A stretch of DNA of 64,000 bases from Neckera pumila (taxonomy: Eukaryota; Streptophyta; Bryopsida; Hypnales; Neckeraceae), in assembly GCA_963969595.1 (NCBI GenBank), contig OZ018416.1, forward strand, positions 19,236,065-19,300,064, written 5' to 3'. Both the position numbers and the translations under genes were made by a program. Positions 25,123 to 36,179 of this stretch are shown here, piece after piece (position 1 is the stretch's first letter; each line of letters begins with the position of its first letter). Below the pieces are notes generated by a model, which saw only the letters and a program-made list of their open reading frames with translations, ran no database searches and was not told where the DNA came from.

Positions 25123-26003
25123 GCTTGCAACATATGCTAAAATTTGGTCAAATGTTGAAATTTTTTTGCCTTCGTAAATCCCAATTGTTAACGGCTACAC
25201 TTTTTGGGGTTCAAATTTTCTTGCAATACTTAATACAATTTGGTCAAATGTTAAAAAAAAATTTGCCTTCTTAAGCACCAGCCGTTAACGGCTATGGTTT
25301 TTGGAGTTCAAATTTGCTTGCAATATTTAATACAATTCAGTCAAATGTTAAAAAAAATTTGTTTTCTTAAGCCCCAGCCTTTAACAGCTACAATTTTTGA
25401 GGTTCAAATTTACTTGCAATATTTAACACAATTTGGTCAAATCTTAAAAGAAACTTGTCTTCTTAAACGGCAGCCATTAACGGGTACAATTTTTGGGGTG
25501 CAAATTTGCTTGCAATATTTAATACAATTTAGTCAAATGTGAAAAAAATATTGCCTTTTTAAGCCCTAGCCATTAACAGCTACAATTTTTGGGATTCAAA
25601 TTTGTTTACAACATATAATACAATTTGGTCAAATGTTAAAAAAAATTTGCTTTCTTAAGCCCCAGCTCTTATTAGCTATGAATTTTGGGGTTTAAATTTG
25701 CTTGCAATATATAATATAATCTGGTCAAGTGTTAAACTTTTTTTGCCTTCTTAAATTCCAGCCGTTAACGGCTACAATTTTTGGAGTTCAAATTTGTATG
25801 CACCATTTAACAAAATTTGGTCAAGAGCTAAAAAAAGTTTGCCTTCTTTAGCCTTTGTCATTAATGGCTACGATTTCTAGGGTTCAAACTACTTGCATTA
25901 TTTAATACAATTTAGTCAATTATTAAAAGAATTTGCTTTCTTAAACTCCAAACCTTAACGGCTACAGTTTTGGCGTTCAAATTTGCTTGCAATATTGAAT
26001 GCA

Positions 26004-26283
26004 CATTAGAGGACATTTGAGGCCTCTAGAAGACCGTTTCAGGCTTGTTTCCAATGCTGTTCTAATTTTGTGAACAGCGGTACGGGCTTTTAGATTTTTT
26101 TTTTTCAAATAAAAAAAATAAAAAAATAAAAAAATTCCCAAATATCATTCTAAGCATTTTTTTTCCCCGAAAATGACGTAGCATGGTGTTGTCCATGTCA
26201 GCCAACTGCTCCCCTTGCGTTCCCTTAGTCTAGGAATACAGGGAAATTTGCAGTCTTTTAGAGGCCTCAAATGTCCCCTAATG
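26004..26283. mobile_element. CATTAG-ended miniature element, copy 3, nested in the tandem array
   Basis: The 280-bp element begins CATTAGAGGACATTTGAGGC and ends with the near-perfect inverted repeat (TTGAGG, then TCCCCTAATG, in reverse sense). Flanks join as GAATGCA|ATTTGG against the array consensus TAATACAATTTGG, so the precise insertion point is visible and no target duplication is evident. The interior matches copies 1 and 2 (GTTTCAGGCTTGTT, GAACAGCGGTACGGG, an A/T-rich middle, GACGTAGC). Confidence 0.8.
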
Positions 26284-26319
26284 ATTTGGTCAAGTGTTAA
26301 ATTTTTTTTGCCTTCTTAA

Positions 26320-27243
26320 CCCCTAAAGGACCGAGGTGATTTTCCTACCAAAAACCATTCAAAACTGTCATTTCTATTGCAAAGAGAAAAGAGTTTAAAA
26401 AATTGTTTTTTTTTGCATATCCAACCGTAAGATCTTATACTTGAGTAGTATATGAATATGTAGAAGAAATTTCAGAAACTTTGACCATGTAGATTGCAAG
26501 ATATATGCATTTAAAGTGAAGAAAACAAGTTTTTTTCCACCTTGCTTGACTAGATTTTTTGGCTTTGAATCTTCTTAGTTCAAATTTTTTGCACTATTGA
26601 TTTCGATTTTCTACTTATTTATGTTAAGTAGTTGAGTTGAGAATATACCAAAAAAATTTAGAAAAAAAAGCACTTAATTTTCACTCATTAAAAAATTGTT
26701 AAGTAGAAGTGGGTACAAGATTGAAGAAAAAACTAAATTGTTAATAGCTTTTAGATGGAATTGAATCACAATAATTCCAACGGTGAAATTGTTCTAGCAA
26801 AAAAATCTAACCCTGTCTAACAAAAAAATTGAAAAATTCTCAAAATTGCATTCAAAAATGAATTCTACAACTTATTTTTTCAAAAAGATGCTTAGATTGC
26901 CCAAAAAACTAAGATTGTCCATAACTTTCTCATTATTAGTCCAAATTGAATGAAACAAAGCTTCACTTGTAGACAAAAATATAATCTTTGAGGAAAAAGT
27001 TTGAAAAAAAATTATTTTGACTTTCTGTGATTTTTTTTCTGCTGCCCGCAAAATTCCAGTTTTACTTATTGTGCCATAACTTTTGCTCCGGGGCATCAAT
27101 TAAAATAAAAATTATATATTCGCAAAGATCTTGCAAAAATACACAACCTCAAAAAATCCCAAAAAATATTACTAAAAATTGAGATCATAGGAACATGCCC
27201 GGACCCAAATTGTCCCCCGAGGGGACAACCGGTCCTTTAGGGG
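26320..27243. mobile_element. piggyBac-like non-coding element, family A copy 2 (A2), reference copy
   Basis: TTAA at 26,316-26,319 and 27,244-27,247 flanks a 924-bp element with inverted ends CCCCTAAAGGACC and GGTCCTTTAGGGG. The target is a 96-bp array unit reading CTTCTTAAGCCCCAG in intact units. Here it reads CTTCTTAA, then the element, then TTAAACCCCAG, so TTAA was duplicated, as piggyBac does. No coding capacity; open frame 26,872-27,099 is disregarded. The orientation is opposite to the transposase-bearing copy. Confidence 0.93.
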
Positions 27244-27368
27244 TTAAACCCCAGCCATTAACAACCACAGTTTTGGGGATTCAAATTTGTTTGCAACTTA
27301 TGTTAGAATTTGTTCAAATGTAGAAAAACTGGGCTTTCTTAGTGCACAACTGTTAAGAGTTGTTGTAT

Positions 27369-27860
27369 TAAAATATATAGAGTACAATACATTTATATTA
27401 GTTAGAATTTTTTTAATCTTGACTTAAACCTTTTACAAAGATATTGACACAAGAAGATCCACAACCACGGAGATTAATTGTTGTACTTGAGCTTGTTTTT
27501 TAAAATCAATTAGAATTACATTTGCATAGCTTTTTAAAGAAGGAGATTGTAAACGTTTCTCTTCATTTTGAGAGGTTAAACTATCAAGGACAAGCTCAAT
27601 TTTAAGAAACTAAAGGCAAAATCAAAAATCAATATTTTTTTGTTATATATGATTTTTTGGACATTTGTTAGGACTTTTTGGAAGAATGATGTCATGAATT
27701 TTGTTGTACACTTTGTTACTTGTGGTTATTTGGAAGGAAATGGAGTTTTCTATGTGGCCTTGGATAACAATAACAGAAAGTTAGACGATAAATGGCACAA
27801 ATGATATTATTAAATCATGGAATGCCTATTGGGTGCAAACAAATGTTGCATTTGAGAAAA
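27369..27860. other. No feature recognised
   Basis: AT-rich DNA between the tandem array and a possible decayed gene. Nothing supportable. Confidence 0.5.
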
Positions 27861-29036
27861 AATGATGAAGATCTTAAACTTTTTTTTGGCAAGGTATTTT
27901 TGGTATAGAATGGCAACTACCATTTACAAACATGGGTGCCTGTTATCAACCACAATCATGCGAACAACTTCATGTGGCATTATGCTATTGAATGTATTGT
28001 TTTGGAGTCAATTAGGACATGGCAACTATGTTGGCAGGATTACATGAAGTCAATTGGTAATTCCTTATATTTCATTATTTTTTTTTTAAATTTCATTTCA
28101 CTCTTAGTTTCTAAACTTTGTTTGGTTTGAACCATTGCAATTGTCACTATTCTACCTTTTTTTTGTTTGATGTTTACTTCACATATTTTATTACAATAAA
28201 ATAATTTTGCTAGGAAAATAAAAAAAACACATGTTTTCTTAAATCTTGTTCACAAGCTTTTTTGCATTCAAAGTATTGCTAGGCAACCACTCTCATATTT
28301 TGAAAACTTGTCTCCACAGACAATTTTATTGTAGCTGAAGCCAAGCAGAAGTCAAAACGAAGAACTTGGTTCACTTTGGCTATTGAGGCACTAAATGGAA
28401 TCTTATACTAGATTCATATAAAAAACTTTATTTTCCAGTTTGTATTTTTTTTTAATTTTTTTAGGTCTTCACTCTATTCTTATTCTTAATTTGAATTAGT
28501 ATTATATTGCTCTTCTATACCTAACATTGTCATCATGTGCAATTTTGATTCTTCTTATACATTATTTACTTTGCATAGCAAGAATTGGTGGACATTGCTA
28601 TTGCAACTCACAAAATTTTTATGAGAAGTATTCCAGTCCAGCAAATTAGACTGCACGTGCACTTGATGAATGGAATTCTAAAGTTGTTGAGAAGGTGAAG
28701 ATAGCTTTTCATTTAGAATTAAAGAATCAGCTTCCCATTGCAAATGCTAAGTATACAATGCCATTCTTGGAGCAGGTGAAGTGTCACTATAAAACTTATG
28801 TTGAAAATTCAGAGATGATGGAAGAAAAGCTTTAGATTTTGGCAACTTCAGCAATGGACACGTCTACAAAGATGTGGCAATAAAGGTGGAGTATTTGGCA
28901 GTCGGCTATTAAGACATAAAATCTTATTGATGCTACAGTGGCAAATTTAGGCATGACTATTAACTGTCTTTCAGATGGTATTGATCCTTTACCCACTATT
29001 TTTGGTTATGTGGAGACAATGCGCATATTGTTGTAG
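27861..29036 (+). pseudogene. Possible decayed multi-exon gene, family not recognised
   Basis: Three separated protein-like stretches lie in the same direction. First, 27,936-28,060, open, including NFMWHYAIECIVLESIRTWQ. Second, 28,318-28,410, including AEAKQKSKRRTWFTLAIEAL. Third, 28,651-29,036, about 128 codons in one frame, including ALDEWNSKVVEKVKIAFHLE and TMPFLEQVKCHYKTYVE, with three in-frame stops, ending with TAG. The spacers are very T-rich, as plant introns are. The charge pattern and long frame retention suggest former coding sequence. I cannot name a family; a transposase or captured host gene are both possible. Low confidence in the exon linkage. Confidence 0.35.
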
Positions 29037-30329
29037 GATACTTCATTTTTTCATAAATCATGAGTTTTAAATTGCCCTTCAATACTGAATATTATAAAAT
29101 TCCACAAAGCAGAATTTAACTTGGAATTTTTTAAAACTACTGCTATTGAATTCATTATATATTCTATATTTTATAAATCATTTCTATTTTTAGAAAAAAT
29201 AAAATTTGAAAAAGACAATTAAAAAAAAGGGGGCATTGACTAGAAAATGGTCGTTTAGATTATTTGGAGTTAATACATTTATTTGATATATAATATATGA
29301 TCACTATGTTTATTTTAAATATTTTATGTCTAAGCTAAGATATTTAAAAAATAAATAAAACATAATTATAAGAAAAATATAATAGGTGGACCATTTTCAT
29401 CCTTTAATTTTGCATAAAGGCCATTGTATAAGACTACATTTATTAGTTAATCATTGTTCATGATGTAATGCTTATAATCTTTAGAGCCTTTGCTTGTTGC
29501 CACTTGCTAAATTATATTTCGCTTCTATGACCCATGTTTGTTGCTCCCTCTATTTCAGACCTCATAAATGTCACCCCTGTGATGGTGTTATGATGTATTG
29601 CAATTTTACATTTATGTGCTTTTCTAGTGAGACATCCTAAACGACTACATTTATTTTCATCATGTACTTATAAACATTATCTATTTTGACTATTTCTTAA
29701 TTTTGGGAATTTTTTCAATTTTTTGGTACAAGATTGCATAGTGGTATATTCATTTACTGTTCATTTCTACCAAAGATCCTTACATTGAATTCCACGGTCA
29801 TAGGTCCTTGACAAATTTACAAACCCTAAATGGAATTTTAAAAATGGAGGCTCATAGGCTCACAGGCTCAAGCTCACAAGCTCACATTCTAGCATCCCCG
29901 GTTGAATGGTATAGTTCAGAACCTCATCTATAGCATAATAGTGGAAATTTGTGCCCTTTGTGCACGTTTTCTAAAATGCGAAATCCTAAATCAATTTCAA
30001 AATTATATAGTAATTAATCATTGAAAATAGATTTTAATCAAGTTCTAGGGCATTGCATTAGTGAAAAGTATAAATGTAATGACTTTTTAGAACCACGTCC
30101 ATACCACCTTAATAAATAAATATTAGTGTGGCTTATATGTATTTGTGGTATACATAAAAAGACCATTCTAAGCATAAATAAAATATATGCAACAATTTAG
30201 AGTTGATGGCATGTAGAGGCCTATCTAAAATTATTTGCATGTTTGCAGGGCCAAAGATTTTCAATATTAGATAGAATTTAATAGTGGACAAAATTCATAC
30301 AATTTTGCAAGAATAAAAATATGTACAAT
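29037..30329. other. 1.3 kb AT-rich stretch, no gene seen
   Basis: No terminal repeats or coherent reading frames found. A short GCTCACAGGCTCAAGCTCACAAGC microrepeat-like run occurs at about 29,850-29,885. Confidence 0.5.
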
Positions 30330-31687
30330 GGGGTCCCAGTCCAAATGGCGTTTTCAAAATCGCAGGGAAGGAAATTTTGCATTTGCCAACTTTGACAGCC
30401 TTCCGAGGGCTCAAAAATTGATTTTTGACTGTGAAATTTTTAATGTAGCATTATCTTTAAGTTGATTATATGTGTAACAAATTTCAAGGCTAGATGATTT
30501 ACATAAAAAAAGATATTTGAAATCTCCCAACATGTGTAGCCGTGAGAAAAATTTCACTACTGCCAATTTTCTTTTTCTATGAATATTTTGGCATAGTACC
30601 ATCTATATGTAGATTACATGCGTAAAATATTTCAAGTCCAGAAGATCCCCACAAAAACAAATATTCAAAATCTCCCAACATGTGTAGTTGTGAGAAAAAT
30701 TTCAATACTACCAACTTTGACACTATCCCAAGGGTTGCAAAAAAAACATTTTACCACAAAAATTTTGGTATGAGATCATCTCTATATTGGTAAAATTTAT
30801 GCCAAATTTAAAGTTCAAAAGATTTACCAAAAAAATATATTCTAATAGTCTACCAACATGTTTAGTTATGAGAACGATTTTTTCAGCCCTTAGGATAGTG
30901 TCGTTTTTTGGATAAAATTTCACAAAGATGTAGAAAGTCATTCTCACAACTACACATGTTGGTAGACTATTGGAATATCTTTTTTTGATAAATCTTTTGA
31001 CTTTAAAATTTGGCATAAATTTTACCAGTATAGAGATGATCCCATGCCAAAAATTTTGTGGTAAAATGTTTTTTTTTCAGCCCTTGGGATAGTGTCAAAG
31101 TTGGTAGTAGTGAAATTTTTCTCATAGCTATACACATTGGTAGAACTAGCATATTTTTTTAGGGGGAAATTTTTTGAGCTTGAAATTTGGCACAAATGTT
31201 ATTAACATAGAGATGATCTCATCATAAAAATTTCATGGTAAATAAACAACTTTCAACCCTTGGGATAGTGTCAAAGTTGGTAGTGAAATTTTTCTCACAA
31301 CTACACATGTTGGGAGATTTTGAATATCTATTTTTGAGGGGATCTTCTGGACTTGAATTTTTTTATACATCTAATCCAAATGTAGATGGTACTATGCCAA
31401 AATTTTCATAGAAAAAGAGAAAACCTTAGTCCTTGGGAGGGTGTCAAAGTTGGCAGTAGTGAAATTTTTCTCACGGCTACACATGTTGGGAGTTTTCAAA
31501 TGTCTTTTTTTGTGTAAATCATATGGCCTTGAAATTTTTTACACATATAATTAACTTAAAGGTGATGCTATGGCAAAAATTTCATTTATTAAAGATCAAT
31601 TTTTGAGCCCTTGAAAGGCTGTCAAAGTTGGCAAATGCAAAATTTCCTTCCCTGCGATTTTGAAAACGCCATTTTGATTGGGACCCC
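30330..31687. mobile_element. Foldback element with long repetitive arms
   Basis: The ends GGGGTCCCAGTCCAAATGGC (30,330) and, on the opposite strand, GGGGTCCCAATCAAAATGGC (31,687) start inverted arms that extend to the middle of the element. The left arm runs to about 30,875 and the right arm from about 30,941, leaving a loop of about 65 nt. Both arms are built from diverged units of about 180 bp containing TCTCACAACTACACATGTTG, GTCAAAGTTGGTAGTAGTG and CAGCCCTTGGGATAGTG. The left arm has three such motif sites and the right four, so the arms differ in length. No transposase. No clear target duplication in the flanks. Structure resembles foldback elements, perhaps of MULE origin. Confidence 0.8.
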
Positions 31688-32865
31688 ACTATACATCATT
31701 CAATTTTTGAACATTGTAATATTTAGAGATTAACCACAAAAAAGGTTTGGAATTTGAATAATAATTTATATAGAAGATCATTTTGAATTTAACAATGTGC
31801 ATTTTGAGAACAAATGTACTAATTTATAAGGAAAGGTGAATGTAAATGTAGTATATGTTTTATTATATATGAGAATTATATGAAATAAACCACGTCAGTC
31901 ATACATCTAGAAATGTTAAATCGTAATCCATATTCATACTTACAACTATTTGCAATGTCAAGTATGTAGACATTTAAAAATACGGTAATGTAATTCAATT
32001 GTTGCTCTACAAAAAATTGGGACATATGAGAATTTGGGAATTAAAGAGTAATATTGAGGAAGGAAAATAAGTGGAAAATCCTTAATCGTCACATAGGAAG
32101 TCTAAATGTCTTGAAGTCTAAACGTCTTGAAGTCTAAATGTCTTGAATCAACATCTAGGCAGTCTTCCAAGATGTGACCTCTCCAATTGTATAAACAAAT
32201 GAGAAGAAGGAAATTACAGACTAAACATCTACAACTAAAATATCATGGAATATAGAAAATAAGTGAAAAATCCATAACTGTCACACCATAAGTCCTAATG
32301 CCCCAAAACAAAGTCCAGGTTGTATTTAAAGATTAAATCTTTGTAAGAATATCAAGAAATCAATGGGGGGGACTCACAAATTAGGAGATACGTAAATAAT
32401 GAATTATTCATCTACAAAAATAAATTAAAAATGCACAAGTCTCACACTGCACGTTCAAATGCCCCAAAACAAAGCTTTGGCAACTTCCTAGAAGAGACGA
32501 CTTTTTTACATGTATTATGGTGAAAATAACTTGAAAATTTGTATTTTTCATTGTAAATGCCTTGAAAGGAGGTCCATGTATTCCTCTTCCTAAAAAACCT
32601 TTAAATGGTGCCAAAAAATCTATACCAGAAAACTCATGTTTAGAAAATTCTAACCATATAAAACATAGAAACAATCACAACAAAAAACAAAAAACAAAAG
32701 TTGTCTCAAGGTATTGATTCAAGATTGTCCTTTTTGCATTGATTAGGAATATAATATTTTGAAATTTGAACAACAAAAGTAATTTAAAGATATCAAAGTA
32801 GATAAAAAAATTTTACTCAACAGTTTTTTTCAAACAACTATAAAATTCTCATGAATGTGCAATTA
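31688..32865. other. AT-rich stretch with short repeats, no gene seen
   Basis: Contains a 19-bp tandem repeat (TCTTGAAGTCTAAATG-like, about 2.5 units) at about 32,097-32,149 and a diverged duplication of AAATAAGTGGAAAATCC (about 32,066 and 32,247). The open frame at 32,408-32,674 (minus) is unsupported. Confidence 0.5.
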
Positions 32866-33778
32866 TCCCTAAAAGCCCTAAACAACATTTTTTAGCAACA
32901 CAACAATTTGGGGCAACTCACTACAAATGGAATTTTTATTTTTTTTCTTTGAAATTTTCAAACAACATATGCTCAAGGAGTAGCTTTAAGGCCCAATAGT
33001 TTTATAATTTTTGACTACATGGTAAAAAAGTTATTGTATAATATGTCCTCTTTATTGTATAATATGTCCTTTTTATTGCTCAACTGGCAGCCTTAGCAAC
33101 TCAAAAAATTCTTAAAAAATCACTTTTTTAAGAAACAAAAATTAGAACTTGATTCTTCAAATTGATAAATACGAGGAAATTTTTAAATCATTCAATTTTG
33201 ATTAATGAGACAAAAGTTATGAGGAGTTTTAGTTTTTGGACAATTATAGATTTCCTACTTTGAAACCAACTTTGAAGTTGTTTATTTAACTCGATTTTCA
33301 ATATTTTTGAAAAAAAAATAAAATCATAGGATGCAGAATGTTTATTATAACTTTACAACAATTAGGTTTGGCATTTTTTGTTTCCATAACTAATTTCTTA
33401 ACAACTTAACATTTTGAATCATTTTCTACTCCTTTCTACTTACTATTCTTTTTTCTATATGTTGTAAAAATAATTAGAAATTTTTCAAGTATGTAGAGAA
33501 ATCGGCTTGAAGAATGAATCCAAAGAAGCACCACCAACATAAATATTGTTTCATACAAATGTGACCTTGTGAACTGCAATTGCCCTATTTTTCCTGCATG
33601 TGAATATGAATGGTAGAAATTTCTGAATTTTTTTCACATCTTCTCAAACCAGCTTACTACAAGATCCTGTGGTTACATGTGACCAAAAATGTTCTTTTTC
33701 CTAAAATTTGGTACTTATACTAGAAATGGCAGTTTTAGAGCATTTTTTGGTGAAAACATAGTCAAAAATCTTTAGGGA
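32866..33778. mobile_element. piggyBac-like non-coding element, family B copy 3 (B3)
   Basis: The left end reads ATTATCCCTAAAAGCCC (TTAA decayed to TTAT). The right end is CAAAAATCTTTAGGGA followed by TTAA at 33,779-33,782. About 913 bp, same orientation as B1 and B4. Contains a private 23-bp tandem duplication (TATTGTATAATATGTCCT) at about 33,022-33,070. Confidence 0.82.
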
Positions 33779-33979
33779 TTAAATATAGATATTAAAATAG
33801 CGTAACTTATATTTAGTGATTTAAACAAGTCATAAATGTCATTGATATAGTGAATCAAATATGGCATATTGGAAAGCCATGTAAAAACATCAATCTCTTT
33901 TTCAATTGTTAAAAAATAAAAGATTTTGAATTCAAAGTACATAATTGAAATTAGTCTAAGTATGGGAATGAAACTTTAA

Positions 33980-34928
33980 CCCCAAAAGGACCAAATGCTG
34001 TTTTTTGGTAATGTAGCAATTTTGGGCAGCTCACTACAAATGGAGAAATTATTTTTTTTCTTTGAAATTTTTATACAACATTTTCCTGGGGAGGGGCTTT
34101 AAGGTCCAATAATTTTCATAACTTTTGACTACATTTAAAAAAAGTTATGGTATGATATGTAGTTTTCATTACTCGGTGGGCAGCCCGGGCAATAAAAAAA
34201 ACTTTTTTAAAAATCATTAATTTGAGAAATAAAATTGAAAATTGGTTCTTTAGATTTATATATATGAGTAAAACTTTGAGTCATACCATTTTGATTTTTG
34301 AGACAAAAGTTATGAAGATTTTAAGTTTTGAGTAGTTTACATGTAGTTATGGAATCTCTACTCTAAATAAACTTTGAAGTCCTTTATTTAACTCAATTTG
34401 CAATATTTTTGGAAAAAATAAAATAAATATGGTGTAGATTGATTATCACAACATTACAATCATTGGGATTGGAATTTTTCAATTCCGTAACTAAACTGTT
34501 AACAATTTAGTATTTTGAATCATTCTCTACTTCTTTCTACTTATTATTTTTTTCTTGTATGCTGTAGGATTCCAAATGATTTGAAAATTTTCAAGCATGT
34601 AGCCAATTTATCTTGAAGAATGAATCAAAAGAATTACAACCATTTTGGACATTCTTTTTTATACAAATGTGACCTTGTAAAGTGCAGAGCTCTATCCAAT
34701 TTTTTGCAGGGACAAAAAAAGGGTTTTGGGCACTTCAAATGCTAAAATCTTGCAATCTACACGGTGGAAATTTCTGAAATTTTTTCAGCATCTTCTTAAA
34801 CTAGTATACTACAAGATTCTATATTATATGTATCCAAAAATGTTTCTTTTCCCAAAAATTTGGTACTTGTACTAGAAATGGCTGTTTTGGAGTGTTTTTG
34901 GTGAAAACATAGTCAAAACCTTGAGGGA
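33980..34928. mobile_element. piggyBac-like non-coding element, family B copy 4 (B4)
   Basis: TTAA at 33,976-33,979 and 34,929-34,932 flanks 949 bp with ends CCCCAAAAGGACC and CCTTGAGGGA. The interior matches B1 and B3, including GGGCAGCTCACTACAAATGG, the TTTTGACTACAT block and the final GTGAAAACATAGTCAAAA. It lies 197 bp from B3 in the same orientation. Confidence 0.85.
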
Positions 34929-34932
34929 TTAA

Positions 34933-35781
34933 ATATTGGTATCAAAAAGAGGTCTGAGGTATATAAAAATTGTGAACTAATTTTTTTTGAATAGTTTGGA
35001 TTCGTGACAATATATTTGTTGTACTTAAAAAATTTAATAACACTACAAGTGTGATTTTGAAATCCATATCGTAAGTTTGGCTATTTGTTTGTTTAATTTG
35101 TTTTTTTAGGTTGAGATCTCTTGGACTGTGCGTCTCTCGGTGGCGTGCTTAGTATTGTCAAAAAGGGCTTAGCAAAGAAGGGTGCAAGGGCTTGTTTTGT
35201 ATTGTTTAGACTTATGATGTGAAAGTTATTGAATTTACAAGTTTTTGTTGAATCAAAAAATTAGAAAAATAATTGCAATACAATTCTTATAAATAAAAGA
35301 ATTCTACAACAATATAACAATCTTAACAACAAAAGAAAGAAAAACAGTATTACCCCAGGCTTGAATGATAAAAAATTTGTTGCAATGTTTTAACAGTAAT
35401 ATTCTTACAGTTTTGACAATGGCAATGGCACAAGAGTACACTAGTTCTAATTACAACAATACAATCTCTAGTTGGATTCAAATCAAAATACTAATAATGA
35501 AAGTGCATTGCTTGCAATATAATTCTTATAATTAAAAAAAATTCTACAATAGTATAACAATCTTTAACAACAAAAGAGAGAAAAATAGTATTACAACAGG
35601 CTTGAATGATTAAACATTTGTTGCAATGTTTTAGCAGTAATATTCTTACATTGTTTCAATTGCAATTCAAAACTATAAAGAAATCCCAAACATTAGTAAG
35701 TCAAAAATGAAATAGTATTGAAAAAGTTAGTCATAGTTTTAATATTGCAATAGCATTGCTAATATAAATTGCTACACTCTA
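34933..35781. repeat. Tandem duplication of about 150 bp, period about 240 bp
   Basis: Positions about 35,272-35,418 and 35,512-35,657 are the same sequence: AATTCTTATAA, then AATTCTACAA, ATAACAATCTT, CAGGCTTGAATGAT and TTGCAATGTTTTA, with about 10% differences. No coding content. The rest of the interval shows nothing. Confidence 0.75.
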
Positions 35782-36177
35782 AGGGAGCCAACCCATTTCC
35801 AACCAAGCACCCATTTTTGCTATATAGATTGTTTACTTTTTGCTCAGCAGGAGACAAACAGTCATTAAGGTTCAATTCCCAACGCAGTTGTGGCACATTA
35901 TAATTGGCTATAAGACTCTCAATATTGCAACCAATCCGTGGTGGATTTGCAACCAGCCCTTGGTTGAAAATAGGGAGGTCTATTTAATGAGTTTAGGTCG
36001 AGTAGAATCTTCAGTGAAAAAAATTCATAGTAATTATGTTTTAAGAAATAAAAATCTAAAAAAGTTATGGGAACCTTCCAAATTCAATTTCTACAAATAG
36101 GAAAATTCCTCCCTTAAAGAACCCTGCCCTGCATATATGCATAATTGCTTATCTGGTCGGAAATGGGTTGGCTCCCT
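35782..36177. mobile_element. AGGGAGCC-ended miniature element, copy 1
   Basis: Inverted ends at 35,782-35,805 and 36,154-36,177 begin AGGGAGCCAACCCATTTCC and differ at one base in about 24. TA occurs at both edges (35,780-35,781; 36,178-36,179), which fits a TA target as in Tc1/mariner-type elements, though the palindromic edge leaves the exact boundary ambiguous. 396 bp. The open frame at 35,840-36,100 is not coding evidence. A diverged inverted copy is at about 61,335-61,675. Confidence 0.78.
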
Positions 36178-36179
36178 TA

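Larger units (their letters stand above)
25123..27368. repeat. 96-bp tandem array, about 11 units, interrupted twice
   Basis: The motif GGTCAAATG or a close variant occurs at about 25,146, 25,242, 25,338, 25,435, 25,531, 25,627, 25,723, 25,819, 25,914, 26,287 and 27,313, a 95-97-bp period once two insertions are removed. Each unit carries GTTCAAATTTGCTTGCAATA, TTAATACAATTTGG, GCCTTCTTAAGCCCCAG and a palindromic core, best preserved as AGCCGTTAACGGCT (25,280-25,293). Insertions: a CATTAG-ended element at 26,004-26,283 and family A copy A2 at 26,320-27,243. Because 96 is divisible by three, a repetitive open frame (25,294-25,542) appears; I treat it as an artefact. Confidence 0.9.

Noticed and set aside
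25294..25542. 82-codon open frame with internal repeats
   Set aside because: It arises because the 96-bp array period is a multiple of three; neighbouring units carry stops.
35870..35890. GGTTCAATTCCC, similar to a tRNA T-loop
   Set aside because: It lies inside a miniature element and has no acceptor stem or D-arm around it.
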